A stretch of 64,000 bases of DNA from DATATV01 sp036268615 (GTDB lineage: Bacteria; Actinomycetota; Actinomycetes; Mycobacteriales; Pseudonocardiaceae): the NCBI GenBank assembly GCA_036268615.1, contig DATATV010000097.1, positions 1 to 64,000 on the forward strand, written 5' to 3'. Positions 31,721 through 39,418 of this stretch are shown piece by piece. Position 1 is the stretch's first letter. Each line of letters opens with the position of its first letter. The translations under genes were made by a program, and so were the position numbers. The notes under the pieces were generated by a model. That model was not told where the DNA came from, searched no databases, and worked only from the letters and a program-made list of their open reading frames with translations.

Positions 31721-32587
31721 ATGCTGAAGAGCTTCATCACGTGGCTCGACGAGTATCTGGCCAGTGAAGGCTCACCCGCCCTGGTCAAGGCGATTGTCGG
31801 AATCATGGGATTCGCCGCCTTGTCGGGTGCGATCCTGGGCGGCACGGCCGTCCGAACCGGCGCCCTTGTCGCGGTCATCCTGGTCATGTTGGCGGCGCTG
31901 CTGCTGGTGTTCGCCGACCGGCGGAACCTCAAGCAGGACAGCGATCTCTATCGAGGGCTACTCAACCAGTACTGCGAGTTCCTGGCCGATCGGGAAGACC
32001 CGGGTGTGCACGTGAACAACTGGGAACAGATTACGACAATCGAGTCGAATGGCGACATCAGAGAGATCATCAGGCTGCACGCCGAGGTGACCACCGACAA
32101 ACTTTTCTTCCTTTCTTTTCGCTCCGGACCCGGCTGGAAACAACCGACGAAATATCGCAAGAAGGTTCGGGTGGCGGTGCGCGGACTGTCCGGCGAAGGT
32201 GTCCGTGGGACCAGTTGGACCTGGACCCATTCGTGGAATGCCGAGAGCAAACTCTACGTGGTGTGCCATCTCGATGCGCCGGTCCCGCTCGGCAGCAAGA
32301 TCCATCTGGAGATGGAACGCCAGTGGCCGGGGAAATGTCTGCCGCTGATCCGCGGAAAGCGGGACAAGTTCTGCTTCAACTTCTCCAAACCCACTGATCA
32401 GGCCCGGTACGTGGTGGTCCTACCCGAGAGCAAGGACGCCTACTACGATCCCATCGGATTCACCGAGCCGAATACTCGGTTCTCGATCACCCAGGACCGG
32501 TCACCGGACGGGCGAGCGCAGTTCACGTTCGACGCGGCGGACATGCCACTCGGCCGCCAGGTCGGAATGCGGCTCGAACTGAAATGA
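31721..32587 (+). CDS. Orphan membrane protein of unknown function
   Basis: 288 aa, not recognised. Residues ~20-66 contain two hydrophobic helices (ALVKAIVGIMGFAALSGAIL and a following one ending VILVMLAALLLVF), then a soluble domain of ~220 residues rich in Lys, Trp and aromatic residues (WTWTHSWNAESKLYVV, MERQWPGKCLPLIRG) with a mostly beta-like pattern. GGGGGAGG precedes ATG 31721 by about 10 nt. The coding region is less GC-rich at third positions than its neighbours, with an A/T-rich patch around 32090-32130, which suggests it is an accessory gene. It is followed by a clear terminator, so it is monocistronic. Could be a membrane-tethered sensor or effector; no catalytic motif seen. Confidence 0.75.
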   Translation: MLKSFITWLDEYLASEGSPALVKAIVGIMGFAALSGAILGGTAVRTGALVAVILVMLAALLLVFADRRNLKQDSDLYRGLLNQYCEFLADREDPGVHVNNWEQITTIESNGDIREIIRLHAEVTTDKLFFLSFRSGPGWKQPTKYRKKVRVAVRGLSGEGVRGTSWTWTHSWNAESKLYVVCHLDAPVPLGSKIHLEMERQWPGKCLPLIRGKRDKFCFNFSKPTDQARYVVVLPESKDAYYDPIGFTEPNTRFSITQDRSPDGRAQFTFDAADMPLGRQVGMRLELK

Positions 32588-32622
32588 GCGGACGCCGTCC
32601 AACCTGAGGACGGAATCCGCTC
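32586..32622 (+). terminator. Hairpin terminator after the orphan membrane protein gene
   Basis: GAGCGGA (32586-32592) pairs with TCCGCTC (32616-32622), and inside it CCGTCC (32595-32600) pairs with GGACGG (32608-32613). It starts at the stop codon. There is no strong T-run, as usual for actinobacteria. Confidence 0.7.
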
Positions 32623-32701
32623 ATCTCAAGCGTGCGGCGACTACTTGTCGCTCTCTTCTCCACCGTGGCGGAACATGAATCTCCCTGGGTGAGGTAGGAC
32701 C

Positions 32702-32727
32702 ATCGGCCGTCACTCTAAACGGCCGAT
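32702..32727 (-). terminator. Hairpin downstream of the secreted peptidase gene
   Basis: ATCGGCCGT (32702-32710) and ACGGCCGAT (32719-32727) form a perfect 9-bp stem with an 8-nt loop. A second small stem (GGGCCG/CGGCCC, 32832-32847) touches the peptidase stop codon. Either may end the minus-strand transcript. The stretch 32623-32846 otherwise holds only a possible 11-codon ORF (see findings). Confidence 0.55.
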
Positions 32728-32846
32728 CACACGGGCGCACGCCGACCCGCCAAGCCAACCATCATACCAGCGAAACCAGTGGTCAAGATGCCTCCGGGCG
32801 TAGCACCGGCTCGGCCGCGCGGTACGCGACCGGGCCGGGTACGGCC

Positions 32847-34394
32847 CTAGCCCACAACCACCGGCGGGATGGCAGCCAGGCAACGGGTGTCGGCAACCTT
32901 CCCCGTCCGCAGGAACTGCGATTGCAGCCCCATCACGCAGGCGTTTGCCTGCGGGTCCGCCTCAGGAACATGGCCGGAGTTGGGCACCTGGATCAGACGG
33001 GCATCGGGGTACTGAGCCGCAGCCGCCCGGCCGTCCGCCGTCGGCGTGTTGGCATCAAGCTCGCCGGACAACACCAGCACCGGCACGTTCGGCAACGGCA
33101 GATCGGTCGGCTGCACCGGCCCAGCGCGGTCCGGCCAGTCCAGGCAGAAGTTGCCGGCGTTGTAGATGCCGTCCGTCCAGGCCTGCGCGGTGAAGGGGGC
33201 GAACGCGGCCGGGTTCAACTGGGCGCGGGCCTGGTCGTACTGACGGGTGCGTACCGACACCGGCGCCTGCCGGTCCCACAGCGTCGGATAGTCGTTGCAG
33301 CTCACCGAGGTCCAGGTCACGAGCCCGTAGAGCTGGTCCGCGGCAGAAGCAGCGGCCGGTGCAGCGGGCGATGCGGCGGCGGGCGTTGCGGACTGCGGGC
33401 TCTGGTCGCTGGGCGGCGGCGGGAACTCCGCCGCGGCCATGGTGGTCAGCGGCCCGTAGTCGCCCCGCACTGCCGCCGAGACGATGCCGGGCAGCTGACC
33501 CATCAGCGTGCGGTCGCCGCTGATGTCGTAAGTGATAGCGGCCAGTGCCGTGTCATCCATCAGCCGGTGGCCATCCGGCGCGTCGTAGGGCACCGGCTGG
33601 ACCCGCAGCCGGCCCGCGAGCGTACCGAGGTCGGCGAGTATCTGGTTGCCGTCGCACTTCCCGCCACTTCGCTGGCACATCAACACGATGGCTTGACGCA
33701 TCGCCGCGGCGTTGGGCCGCTGCCACATGTCGAAGTTCAGCGGGAAGGCGCTGGACAGGATGACGGATCGGACCCGCCCGGGATGGCGCTGTGCGTACAC
33801 CGTCATCAGGTACGTGCCGTAGGACTCGCCGAGCAGGTCCATTTTGTTGATGCCCAGGTGGGCGCGGACGGCGTCGAGGTCGTCGGCGGTGGCAGCCGAG
33901 GTGTAGTAGCGGGTGTCGGTGCCGGCTTCCTGACCGCAGCTCTGGATCGCGTCCAACAACTGTGCGCGGACCGGTGGAATGTCGGTGATCGACAACGCCG
34001 AACAGTCCTGTGCGCCGGACCCGCCGGTGCCGCGCGGGTCCACCAGCAGGACGTCGTGGGTGTCCAGCAGAGCACCGAACTGGGTCACGAAGGCCTGCGG
34101 CTGCTCGGCCAGGGCGGTGATCCAGGCGATGCCGGGGCCGCCCTCATTGAGGGCCACCGTGCCGGCGGATCGGCCGGGGCCGCGGTGCCGGGCCACCAGG
34201 TACCGCACCGCTGTCTGCCCGGCCGCCGGATCGGCGCGGTCCAGCGGTACCTGGATGGTGCCGCAACTGGTCTGCACACCCGGCAGGGCCGGACACGAAG
34301 CCGGAGCCTCGGTGGCCTGTGACGCGGCAGCCGCGGTGGTAACCACCGCGACGGCGGCGAGCGCGGCGGCCAGCACGCGTAATGATCTGGTCAT
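32847..34394 (-). CDS. Secreted alpha/beta hydrolase, TAP-type tripeptidyl aminopeptidase
   Basis: 515 aa. A Sec signal peptide (MTRSLRVLAAALAAVAVVTTAAAASQA) is followed by an alpha/beta-hydrolase with oxyanion region LNEGGPGIAW, LLVDPRGTGGSG, nucleophile elbow LLGESYGTYL (Ser), and a C-terminal TAP-like part with VLVLSGELDANTP (Asp) and PNSGHVPEAD (His). A Pro/Ala/Ser-rich linker is inserted at about residue 330-350. Four or more Cys suggest disulfides. The family removes N-terminal tripeptides outside the cell. ATG at 34394. Confidence 0.9.
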   Translation of the reverse strand: MTRSLRVLAAALAAVAVVTTAAAASQATEAPASCPALPGVQTSCGTIQVPLDRADPAAGQTAVRYLVARHRGPGRSAGTVALNEGGPGIAWITALAEQPQAFVTQFGALLDTHDVLLVDPRGTGGSGAQDCSALSITDIPPVRAQLLDAIQSCGQEAGTDTRYYTSAATADDLDAVRAHLGINKMDLLGESYGTYLMTVYAQRHPGRVRSVILSSAFPLNFDMWQRPNAAAMRQAIVLMCQRSGGKCDGNQILADLGTLAGRLRVQPVPYDAPDGHRLMDDTALAAITYDISGDRTLMGQLPGIVSAAVRGDYGPLTTMAAAEFPPPPSDQSPQSATPAAASPAAPAAASAADQLYGLVTWTSVSCNDYPTLWDRQAPVSVRTRQYDQARAQLNPAAFAPFTAQAWTDGIYNAGNFCLDWPDRAGPVQPTDLPLPNVPVLVLSGELDANTPTADGRAAAAQYPDARLIQVPNSGHVPEADPQANACVMGLQSQFLRTGKVADTRCLAAIPPVVVG

Positions 34395-34469
34395 GGTCGT
34401 CGACGGTAATCAGAATGACGCCACCGGAGGATGCGGGCAGCCGGCGGAAACGAGGTGAGGAGCGCCCCA

Positions 34470-35480
34470 CTATCCCGGGTAGAACACCGGCCGTTCCGGC
34501 AGCGTGATCCCCACCCGCTCCCCGCCGGACTGCGCCGCCAGACACGCGTCCGTGGTCACCGACGCGACATAACCGTCCCAGGCGGACGGTCCATCGGCAA
34601 CACCCGCCGCGACCCCGTCGACCCACTCCTGGATCTCCGTGTCGTACGCGTCCACGAACCGGGTCTGCCAGTCGGGCGGAATCGACGTGCCCACCGAGCC
34701 CGCGGCGCGGACGGCGACCGGGCCGGCGTCAGCCAGTGACACGGTGCCCGTCTCGCAGACCACCTCGCAGCGGATGTCGTAGCCGAACCGGCAGTTGACG
34801 TACACCTCGACGTCGATGTGTACCCCGGACACCGTCTCCAGCAACACGATCTGCGGGTCCACCAGCTCCGGCCGGGCCAGGCTCGACCGGCGCGGCCGGA
34901 GCACTCGGGTGAAGGCGAAGTCCTCGGCCAGCAGCCAGCGCAGTACGTCGATCTCGTGGATCGCGGTGTCGGTGATGACCATGTCGGTCGAATAGTGGCC
35001 GACCGACGCGGTCGGGTTGCGGTGGGCGCAGTGCACCATCAGGGCGGGGCCGATCCGTCCGGCGGACAGGGTCTGCTTGATCGCGCGGTAGCCCGCGTCG
35101 TATCGGCGCATGAAGCCGACCTGGACCAGCCGGCTGCCGTGGGCCACCTCGGCGTCGACGATGCGCAGGCACGCGTCCGCCGTGGTGGCCAGCGGCTTCT
35201 CGCAGAAGACCGGTTTGCCCGCGGCGATGGCGGCCAGCACGTACTCCTCGTGGCTCGGCCCCCAGGAGGTGACCAGCACGGCATCCACTTCCGGGGCGCC
35301 GATCACGTCGGCGGCGCTGGGTAGCAGCCGCGCACCGACCCCGTCGGCCACGGACCGGGCGACGGTCGGGTCGAGGTCGGTGACCGCGACCACCGACGCC
35401 CCGGAAATGGCCGTGTGCAGCCGGTTGATGTGATCCCGACCGATGTTCCCGGTCCCGATCACACCGACTTTCACTGTCAT
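34470..35480 (-). CDS. iolG: Inositol 2-dehydrogenase (Gfo/Idh/MocA family)
   Basis: 336 aa. The Rossmann motif is VGVIGTGNIGRDHINRLH, the catalytic EKP motif is VFCEKPLATT (Lys), and the C-terminal domain has DTAIHEIDVLRWLLAED (catalytic Asp and His). It oxidises myo-inositol to scyllo-inosose with NAD. It is the last gene of the inositol operon, behind the ABC transporter. The family includes other sugar dehydrogenases; the context makes inositol the best reading. Confidence 0.87.
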   Translation of the reverse strand: MTVKVGVIGTGNIGRDHINRLHTAISGASVVAVTDLDPTVARSVADGVGARLLPSAADVIGAPEVDAVLVTSWGPSHEEYVLAAIAAGKPVFCEKPLATTADACLRIVDAEVAHGSRLVQVGFMRRYDAGYRAIKQTLSAGRIGPALMVHCAHRNPTASVGHYSTDMVITDTAIHEIDVLRWLLAEDFAFTRVLRPRRSSLARPELVDPQIVLLETVSGVHIDVEVYVNCRFGYDIRCEVVCETGTVSLADAGPVAVRAAGSVGTSIPPDWQTRFVDAYDTEIQEWVDGVAAGVADGPSAWDGYVASVTTDACLAAQSGGERVGITLPERPVFYPG

Positions 35481-35505
35481 GGCGCCCCTTTCGAAAAACC
35501 CGGGT

Positions 35506-36336
35506 TCAGGCCGTGACCACGCCGATCTCCGGTGCGTTGATCTGCTGCATCTCGTGCTCCAGCGCCGCCAGTTCGGCACCGCCGGCCATGTGCTGGGTGA
35601 GATCCTCCAGGGTCAGGTCGGCGCGGTTGGCGTCCAGTTCCATCCGCCCGAGGTTGAGCACGGCGAAGTGGTTGCCCACCAGGAACGCGTGGTGCGGGTT
35701 GTGCGTGATGAAGATGACCCCGAGCCCGGCGTCCCGAGCCGCGGCGATGTACTTGAGCACCACGCCCGACTGCTTCACGCCCAGCGCCGCGGTCGGCTCG
35801 TCCAGGATCAGCACCCGGGCGCCGAAGTGGATCGCCCTGGCGATCGACACCACCTGCATCTGACCGCCGGACAGCTTGCCCACCGGCGCGTCGATGTCGG
35901 GTAGGTCGATGCCCATCTTGCGCAGTTCGTCGGCGGCCACCCGCCGCATGGCCGCCACGTCCAACCGTCGCACCGGCCACCGGCCGCTGGTCAGCTCCGA
36001 GCCGAGGAAGAAGTTGCGCCACACCGGCATCAGCGGCACCAGCGCCAGGTCCTGGTAGACCGTGGCGATGCCGCGGTTCAGCGCGTCGCGGGGCGAGCCG
36101 AACCGCACCTGGGTGCCGTCCACCTGGTAGCTGCCCTCGTCGTGCGGGTGCAGGCCGGAGATGATCTTGATCAGGGTGGACTTGCCGGCCCCGTTGTCGC
36201 CCAGGATGCAGGTCACCTCACCCCGGTGCACGGACAGGTTGACCCCGCTCAGCGCGAGGATGTTGCCGTAGCGTTTGCCCACATCGGACAGTCGCACGAT
36301 CGGCGTCCCCGGCTCAGGCGTGACCGGATCAGGCAT
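35506..36336 (-). CDS. ABC transporter ATP-binding protein (single-cassette CUT2 type)
   Basis: 276 aa. Walker A GDNGAGKST, signature LSGGQMQVVSIARAI and Walker B VLILDEPTAALGV are intact. Only one cassette is present, unlike RhaT at 13910-15448, so two copies should form the transporter (FrcA-like). It energises uptake of inositol or a related polyol together with the permease and binding protein upstream. ATG 36336 lies 7 nt after the permease stop. Confidence 0.92.
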   Translation of the reverse strand: MPDPVTPEPGTPIVRLSDVGKRYGNILALSGVNLSVHRGEVTCILGDNGAGKSTLIKIISGLHPHDEGSYQVDGTQVRFGSPRDALNRGIATVYQDLALVPLMPVWRNFFLGSELTSGRWPVRRLDVAAMRRVAADELRKMGIDLPDIDAPVGKLSGGQMQVVSIARAIHFGARVLILDEPTAALGVKQSGVVLKYIAAARDAGLGVIFITHNPHHAFLVGNHFAVLNLGRMELDANRADLTLEDLTQHMAGGAELAALEHEMQQINAPEIGVVTA

Positions 36337-36342
36337 GGCCGC

Positions 36343-37407
36343 TCACCTCCGATTGGCCTGGTAGCGGACATACATGTTCACCAGCGTGGCCAGCAGCAGC
36401 ACCGCGCCGAGGAAGAACTTGAACCAGTCGGGATTCCAGTCGGCGAACACGATGCCCTGCTGCACCACGCCGAAGATCAGCGCGCCCAGCGCGGAGCCGA
36501 TCACCGAGCCGTATCCACCGGTCAGCAGGCAGCCGCCGACCACCGCGGCGGCGATGTAGATCAGCTCCATGCCGACGCCCTGCCCGGACTGCACGGTGTT
36601 GTAGGCGAACAGCTGCTGCATCCCGGAGAACCAGGCGCAGAAGCCGACCACCATGAACAGCGCGACCTTGGTCCGGCGCACCGGCACCCCGACCGCCCGC
36701 GCGCTGTCCTGCTTGCCGCCGACCGCGAAGATCCAGTTGCCGGCCCGGGTCCGCAGCAGCACCCAGGTGGCCACCACGACGAACGCGATCCACCAGAACA
36801 CCAGCACCGACACGGCCACCCCGCCGATGTCCACCGTCGAGGCGAACACCGCCTTCGCCGAGGAGAAGCCCTGCATGTCGGAGATGTCGTTGGTGGCCAC
36901 ATTGCCGGTCACCAGCTTGGTCACCGCCAAGTTGATGCCCTGCAACATCAGGAAGGTGGCCAGCGTGACCAGGAAGCTGGGCAGCCCGGTCCGGTTGAGC
37001 AGCCAGCCGTTGAACGCGCCGATACCCAACGACACCACCAGCGCGATGAGCACGCCGGCCCACACGTTCAGGCCGAGCTGGTAGGCGATCATCGACGCGG
37101 TCAGCGACGAGGTGATCACCGCTACGCCCGCGGACAGGTCGAACTCGCCACCAATCATCAGCAGTGCCACGCCGACCGCGACGATGCCGATCGTCGAACT
37201 CTGGTACAGCACCGTGCTGATCGAGTCGCCGTGCCGGATCGGCGGGGCGATGATCACGAAGAACACGATCACCAGCACCGTGCCGACCAGCGACCCCACC
37301 TCCGGCCGGCCCAGGAACCGGCGCAGCCCGGAGCGGCGGGCCAGTTGGCTGGTCGGCGGGGTGGGCACCGCGCTCGACGGTTGGTCGGTGGTCAGTGTCG
37401 AACTCAT
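36343..37407 (-). CDS. ABC transporter permease (CUT2 type)
   Basis: 354 aa. A polar N-terminus of ~40 residues is followed by about ten hydrophobic segments; VALLMIGGEFDLSAGVAVITSS is the family signature and IAAAVVGGCLLTGGYGSVIGSALGALIFG the conserved C-terminal part. It is the only permease of this transporter, so it probably homodimerises. It sits between the binding protein and ATPase genes of the inositol operon. Confidence 0.92.
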   Translation of the reverse strand: MSSTLTTDQPSSAVPTPPTSQLARRSGLRRFLGRPEVGSLVGTVLVIVFFVIIAPPIRHGDSISTVLYQSSTIGIVAVGVALLMIGGEFDLSAGVAVITSSLTASMIAYQLGLNVWAGVLIALVVSLGIGAFNGWLLNRTGLPSFLVTLATFLMLQGINLAVTKLVTGNVATNDISDMQGFSSAKAVFASTVDIGGVAVSVLVFWWIAFVVVATWVLLRTRAGNWIFAVGGKQDSARAVGVPVRRTKVALFMVVGFCAWFSGMQQLFAYNTVQSGQGVGMELIYIAAAVVGGCLLTGGYGSVIGSALGALIFGVVQQGIVFADWNPDWFKFFLGAVLLLATLVNMYVRYQANRR

Positions 37408-37425
37408 CGCGCCCTCACCTCCTCG

Positions 37426-38406
37426 TCATCGCGTGCCGTTGTTCGCGTAGGTGGCGATCGAGCTGATGTTGGTCCTGTCGACGAACGCCGGCCCGGTCAG
37501 CACCGGCTGGCCGCCGCCGGAGATGTCGCCATTTGTCTTGTACAGCCACAGGCCGTCCACGGCAAGGTAGCCCTGGAGATAGGGCTGCTGGTCGACGGCG
37601 AACTGCACCGCACCGGACTGGATCGCGCCGACGAGCTGCTTGTTCGTGTCGAAGGTGGCCAGCTTGGCGGTGCTGCCGGCGGCGTGGATGGCCTGGATCG
37701 CGGTGAGCGCGATCGGCGCGCCCAGCGCGGCCACGTAGTCGATGGTCTTGTCGGTCTGGAGTTTCGCGGTGATCGTCGCCTGCACCGAGGGCATGTCCGT
37801 GCCGTTCACGTAGATCGTGTCGGTCCGGCCGGTGAACGCCTTGGTCAGCGCGTCACACCGGGCCTGTAGTGCGACGTTGCCCTGTTCATGGATCACGCAC
37901 AGCACGTGTTTCGCGCCCTCGGCGTCGAGGCGCTTGCCGAACGCGGTGCCGGCCACCGTCTCGTCGGAGCCGAAGTACTCCAGCAGGCCCATCGACTGCC
38001 ACTGGTCGATGCCGTCGTTCAGGCCGACCACCGGGATGCCGGCGGCCTTGGCGTTGGCCACCACCGTGCGCATCGCGTCCGGCTTGGCCAGGGTCAGCGC
38101 GATCCCGTCCACCTTCTGGTCGACCGCGTTCTGCACCAGCGTGGCCTGCTGGCCGGCGTCCGGGCTGGCCGAGTAGACCAGGTCGATGTTGTCCTTGGCG
38201 GCCGCCGCCTCGGCGCCCTTGCGGACCAGGTCCCAGAACGTGTCGCCGGGCGCCTGGTGGGTGATCAGCGCGATTTTCAGGTGCGGCAGGTTCGCGGCGG
38301 GGCCGGCCGCGTTCTTCGCGCCGCCGGTGCTGCTACAGCCCGCGACGGCCAGCGCAGCGCTGGCCAGCAGCGCCAGTAGGACGGGTGCCCTGCGAAAACG
38401 AGTCAT
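37426..38406 (-). CDS. ABC transporter substrate-binding lipoprotein
   Basis: 326 aa. A signal peptide with lipobox LAVAGC (Cys ~24) is followed by a Peripla_BP_4 domain: LKIALITHQAPGDTFWDLVRKGAE, VPVVGLNDGIDQWQSMGLLEYFGSDE and AKLATFDTNKQLVGAIQSGAVQFAVDQQPYLQGYLAV. The last motif is common in inositol/ribose-type binding proteins. Inositol or an inosose is the likely ligand from context. Confidence 0.9.
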   Translation of the reverse strand: MTRFRRAPVLLALLASAALAVAGCSSTGGAKNAAGPAANLPHLKIALITHQAPGDTFWDLVRKGAEAAAAKDNIDLVYSASPDAGQQATLVQNAVDQKVDGIALTLAKPDAMRTVVANAKAAGIPVVGLNDGIDQWQSMGLLEYFGSDETVAGTAFGKRLDAEGAKHVLCVIHEQGNVALQARCDALTKAFTGRTDTIYVNGTDMPSVQATITAKLQTDKTIDYVAALGAPIALTAIQAIHAAGSTAKLATFDTNKQLVGAIQSGAVQFAVDQQPYLQGYLAVDGLWLYKTNGDISGGGQPVLTGPAFVDRTNISSIATYANNGTR

Positions 38407-38446
38407 GCCGGAGAACCTCTCTTCGTTGAGAACGGCTGTACCGCGG

Positions 38447-39373
38447 TCAGGGACGGGGGCGGTCGCCGAGCCCGCAGGTGTTCAGGTAGTCGCGGGTGCG
38501 CACCGCGATCGGCAGCGGCACGTCGGCAGCGCACGGATAGAGATCCTGCTCGACGATCACGAACAGCTGTGCGTCCAGTGCGGACAGTGCGTCGATCACG
38601 CCGGCCGGGCTGGGCACACCAGCCGGCGGCTCGATGCAGACGCCGAGCTTGACCGCCTCGCCGAAGGACAGCTTCTCCTCGGTGACCCTGGTCAGGATGG
38701 CGGGGTCCATCTGTTTGATGTGCACGTAACCGATCCGCTCGCGGTAGCGGGTGATCAGGTCGACCGCGTCCCCACCGCCGTAGGCGACGTGCCCGGTGTC
38801 CAGGCAGAGCGACACGTGCTCGGCGTCGGTGCCGGTGAGGAACCGCTCGATGTCCGGCTGGGTCATGATGTGGCTGTCGGCGTGCGGGTGCAGGCACAAC
38901 CGGACGTCGTAGTCGTCGCGGAGGATCTTGCCCAGCTCGGTGGCCGCCCGGGTGAGCAGCCGCCACTGGTCCTCGTCCAGCGTCGACGACTCCAGGAACT
39001 CGCCGGTCCGGTCGTCCCGGAACAGCGGCGGGATGAAGACCAGGTGGTGGCCGCCGACCGCGGCGGTCAGCCCGGCCACCCGGCGCACCGACGCGACCAG
39101 CTCGTCCCACTCCCCCGGCCGGTGCAGCGCGCCGAACATGGTGCCGCCGGACACCTTCAGTCCGCGCCGGCCCAACTCGTCGGCGAGTTGCGCGGGGTCG
39201 GTGGGCAGATAGCCGTAGGGGCCCAGTTCCACCCACGAATAACCGGCCTGCACGAGTTCGTCCAGAAAGGTCGACCAGGGCAGTTGCCGGTCGTCCTCGG
39301 CGAACCAGACGCCCCACGAGTCGGGGGCGGAGCCGAGTGCCAGGTTGGGCAGCGTGCCACGTGTGGTGGTCAT
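38447..39373 (-). CDS. iolE: Sugar phosphate isomerase/epimerase-type TIM barrel, probable inosose dehydratase
   Basis: 308 aa, AP_endonuc_2 family TIM barrel. GSAPDSWGVWFAED begins strand 1, YSWVELGPYGYLPTD, LCLHPHADSHI (metal His), VSLCLDTGHVAYGGG (Asp/His ligands) and YVHIKQMDP complete the metal site. In a cluster with iolB, iolC, iolD and iolG the missing step is 2-keto-myo-inositol dehydratase (IolE), which belongs to this family. The assignment to IolE rather than an IolH/IolI-type isomerase rests on context. Confidence 0.75.
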   Translation of the reverse strand: MTTTRGTLPNLALGSAPDSWGVWFAEDDRQLPWSTFLDELVQAGYSWVELGPYGYLPTDPAQLADELGRRGLKVSGGTMFGALHRPGEWDELVASVRRVAGLTAAVGGHHLVFIPPLFRDDRTGEFLESSTLDEDQWRLLTRAATELGKILRDDYDVRLCLHPHADSHIMTQPDIERFLTGTDAEHVSLCLDTGHVAYGGGDAVDLITRYRERIGYVHIKQMDPAILTRVTEEKLSFGEAVKLGVCIEPPAGVPSPAGVIDALSALDAQLFVIVEQDLYPCAADVPLPIAVRTRDYLNTCGLGDRPRP

Positions 39374-39418
39374 CCGGGGTCCTCTCTCAGCTGGCTGGTG
39401 GGGAGCTGGCGTGGCTGG

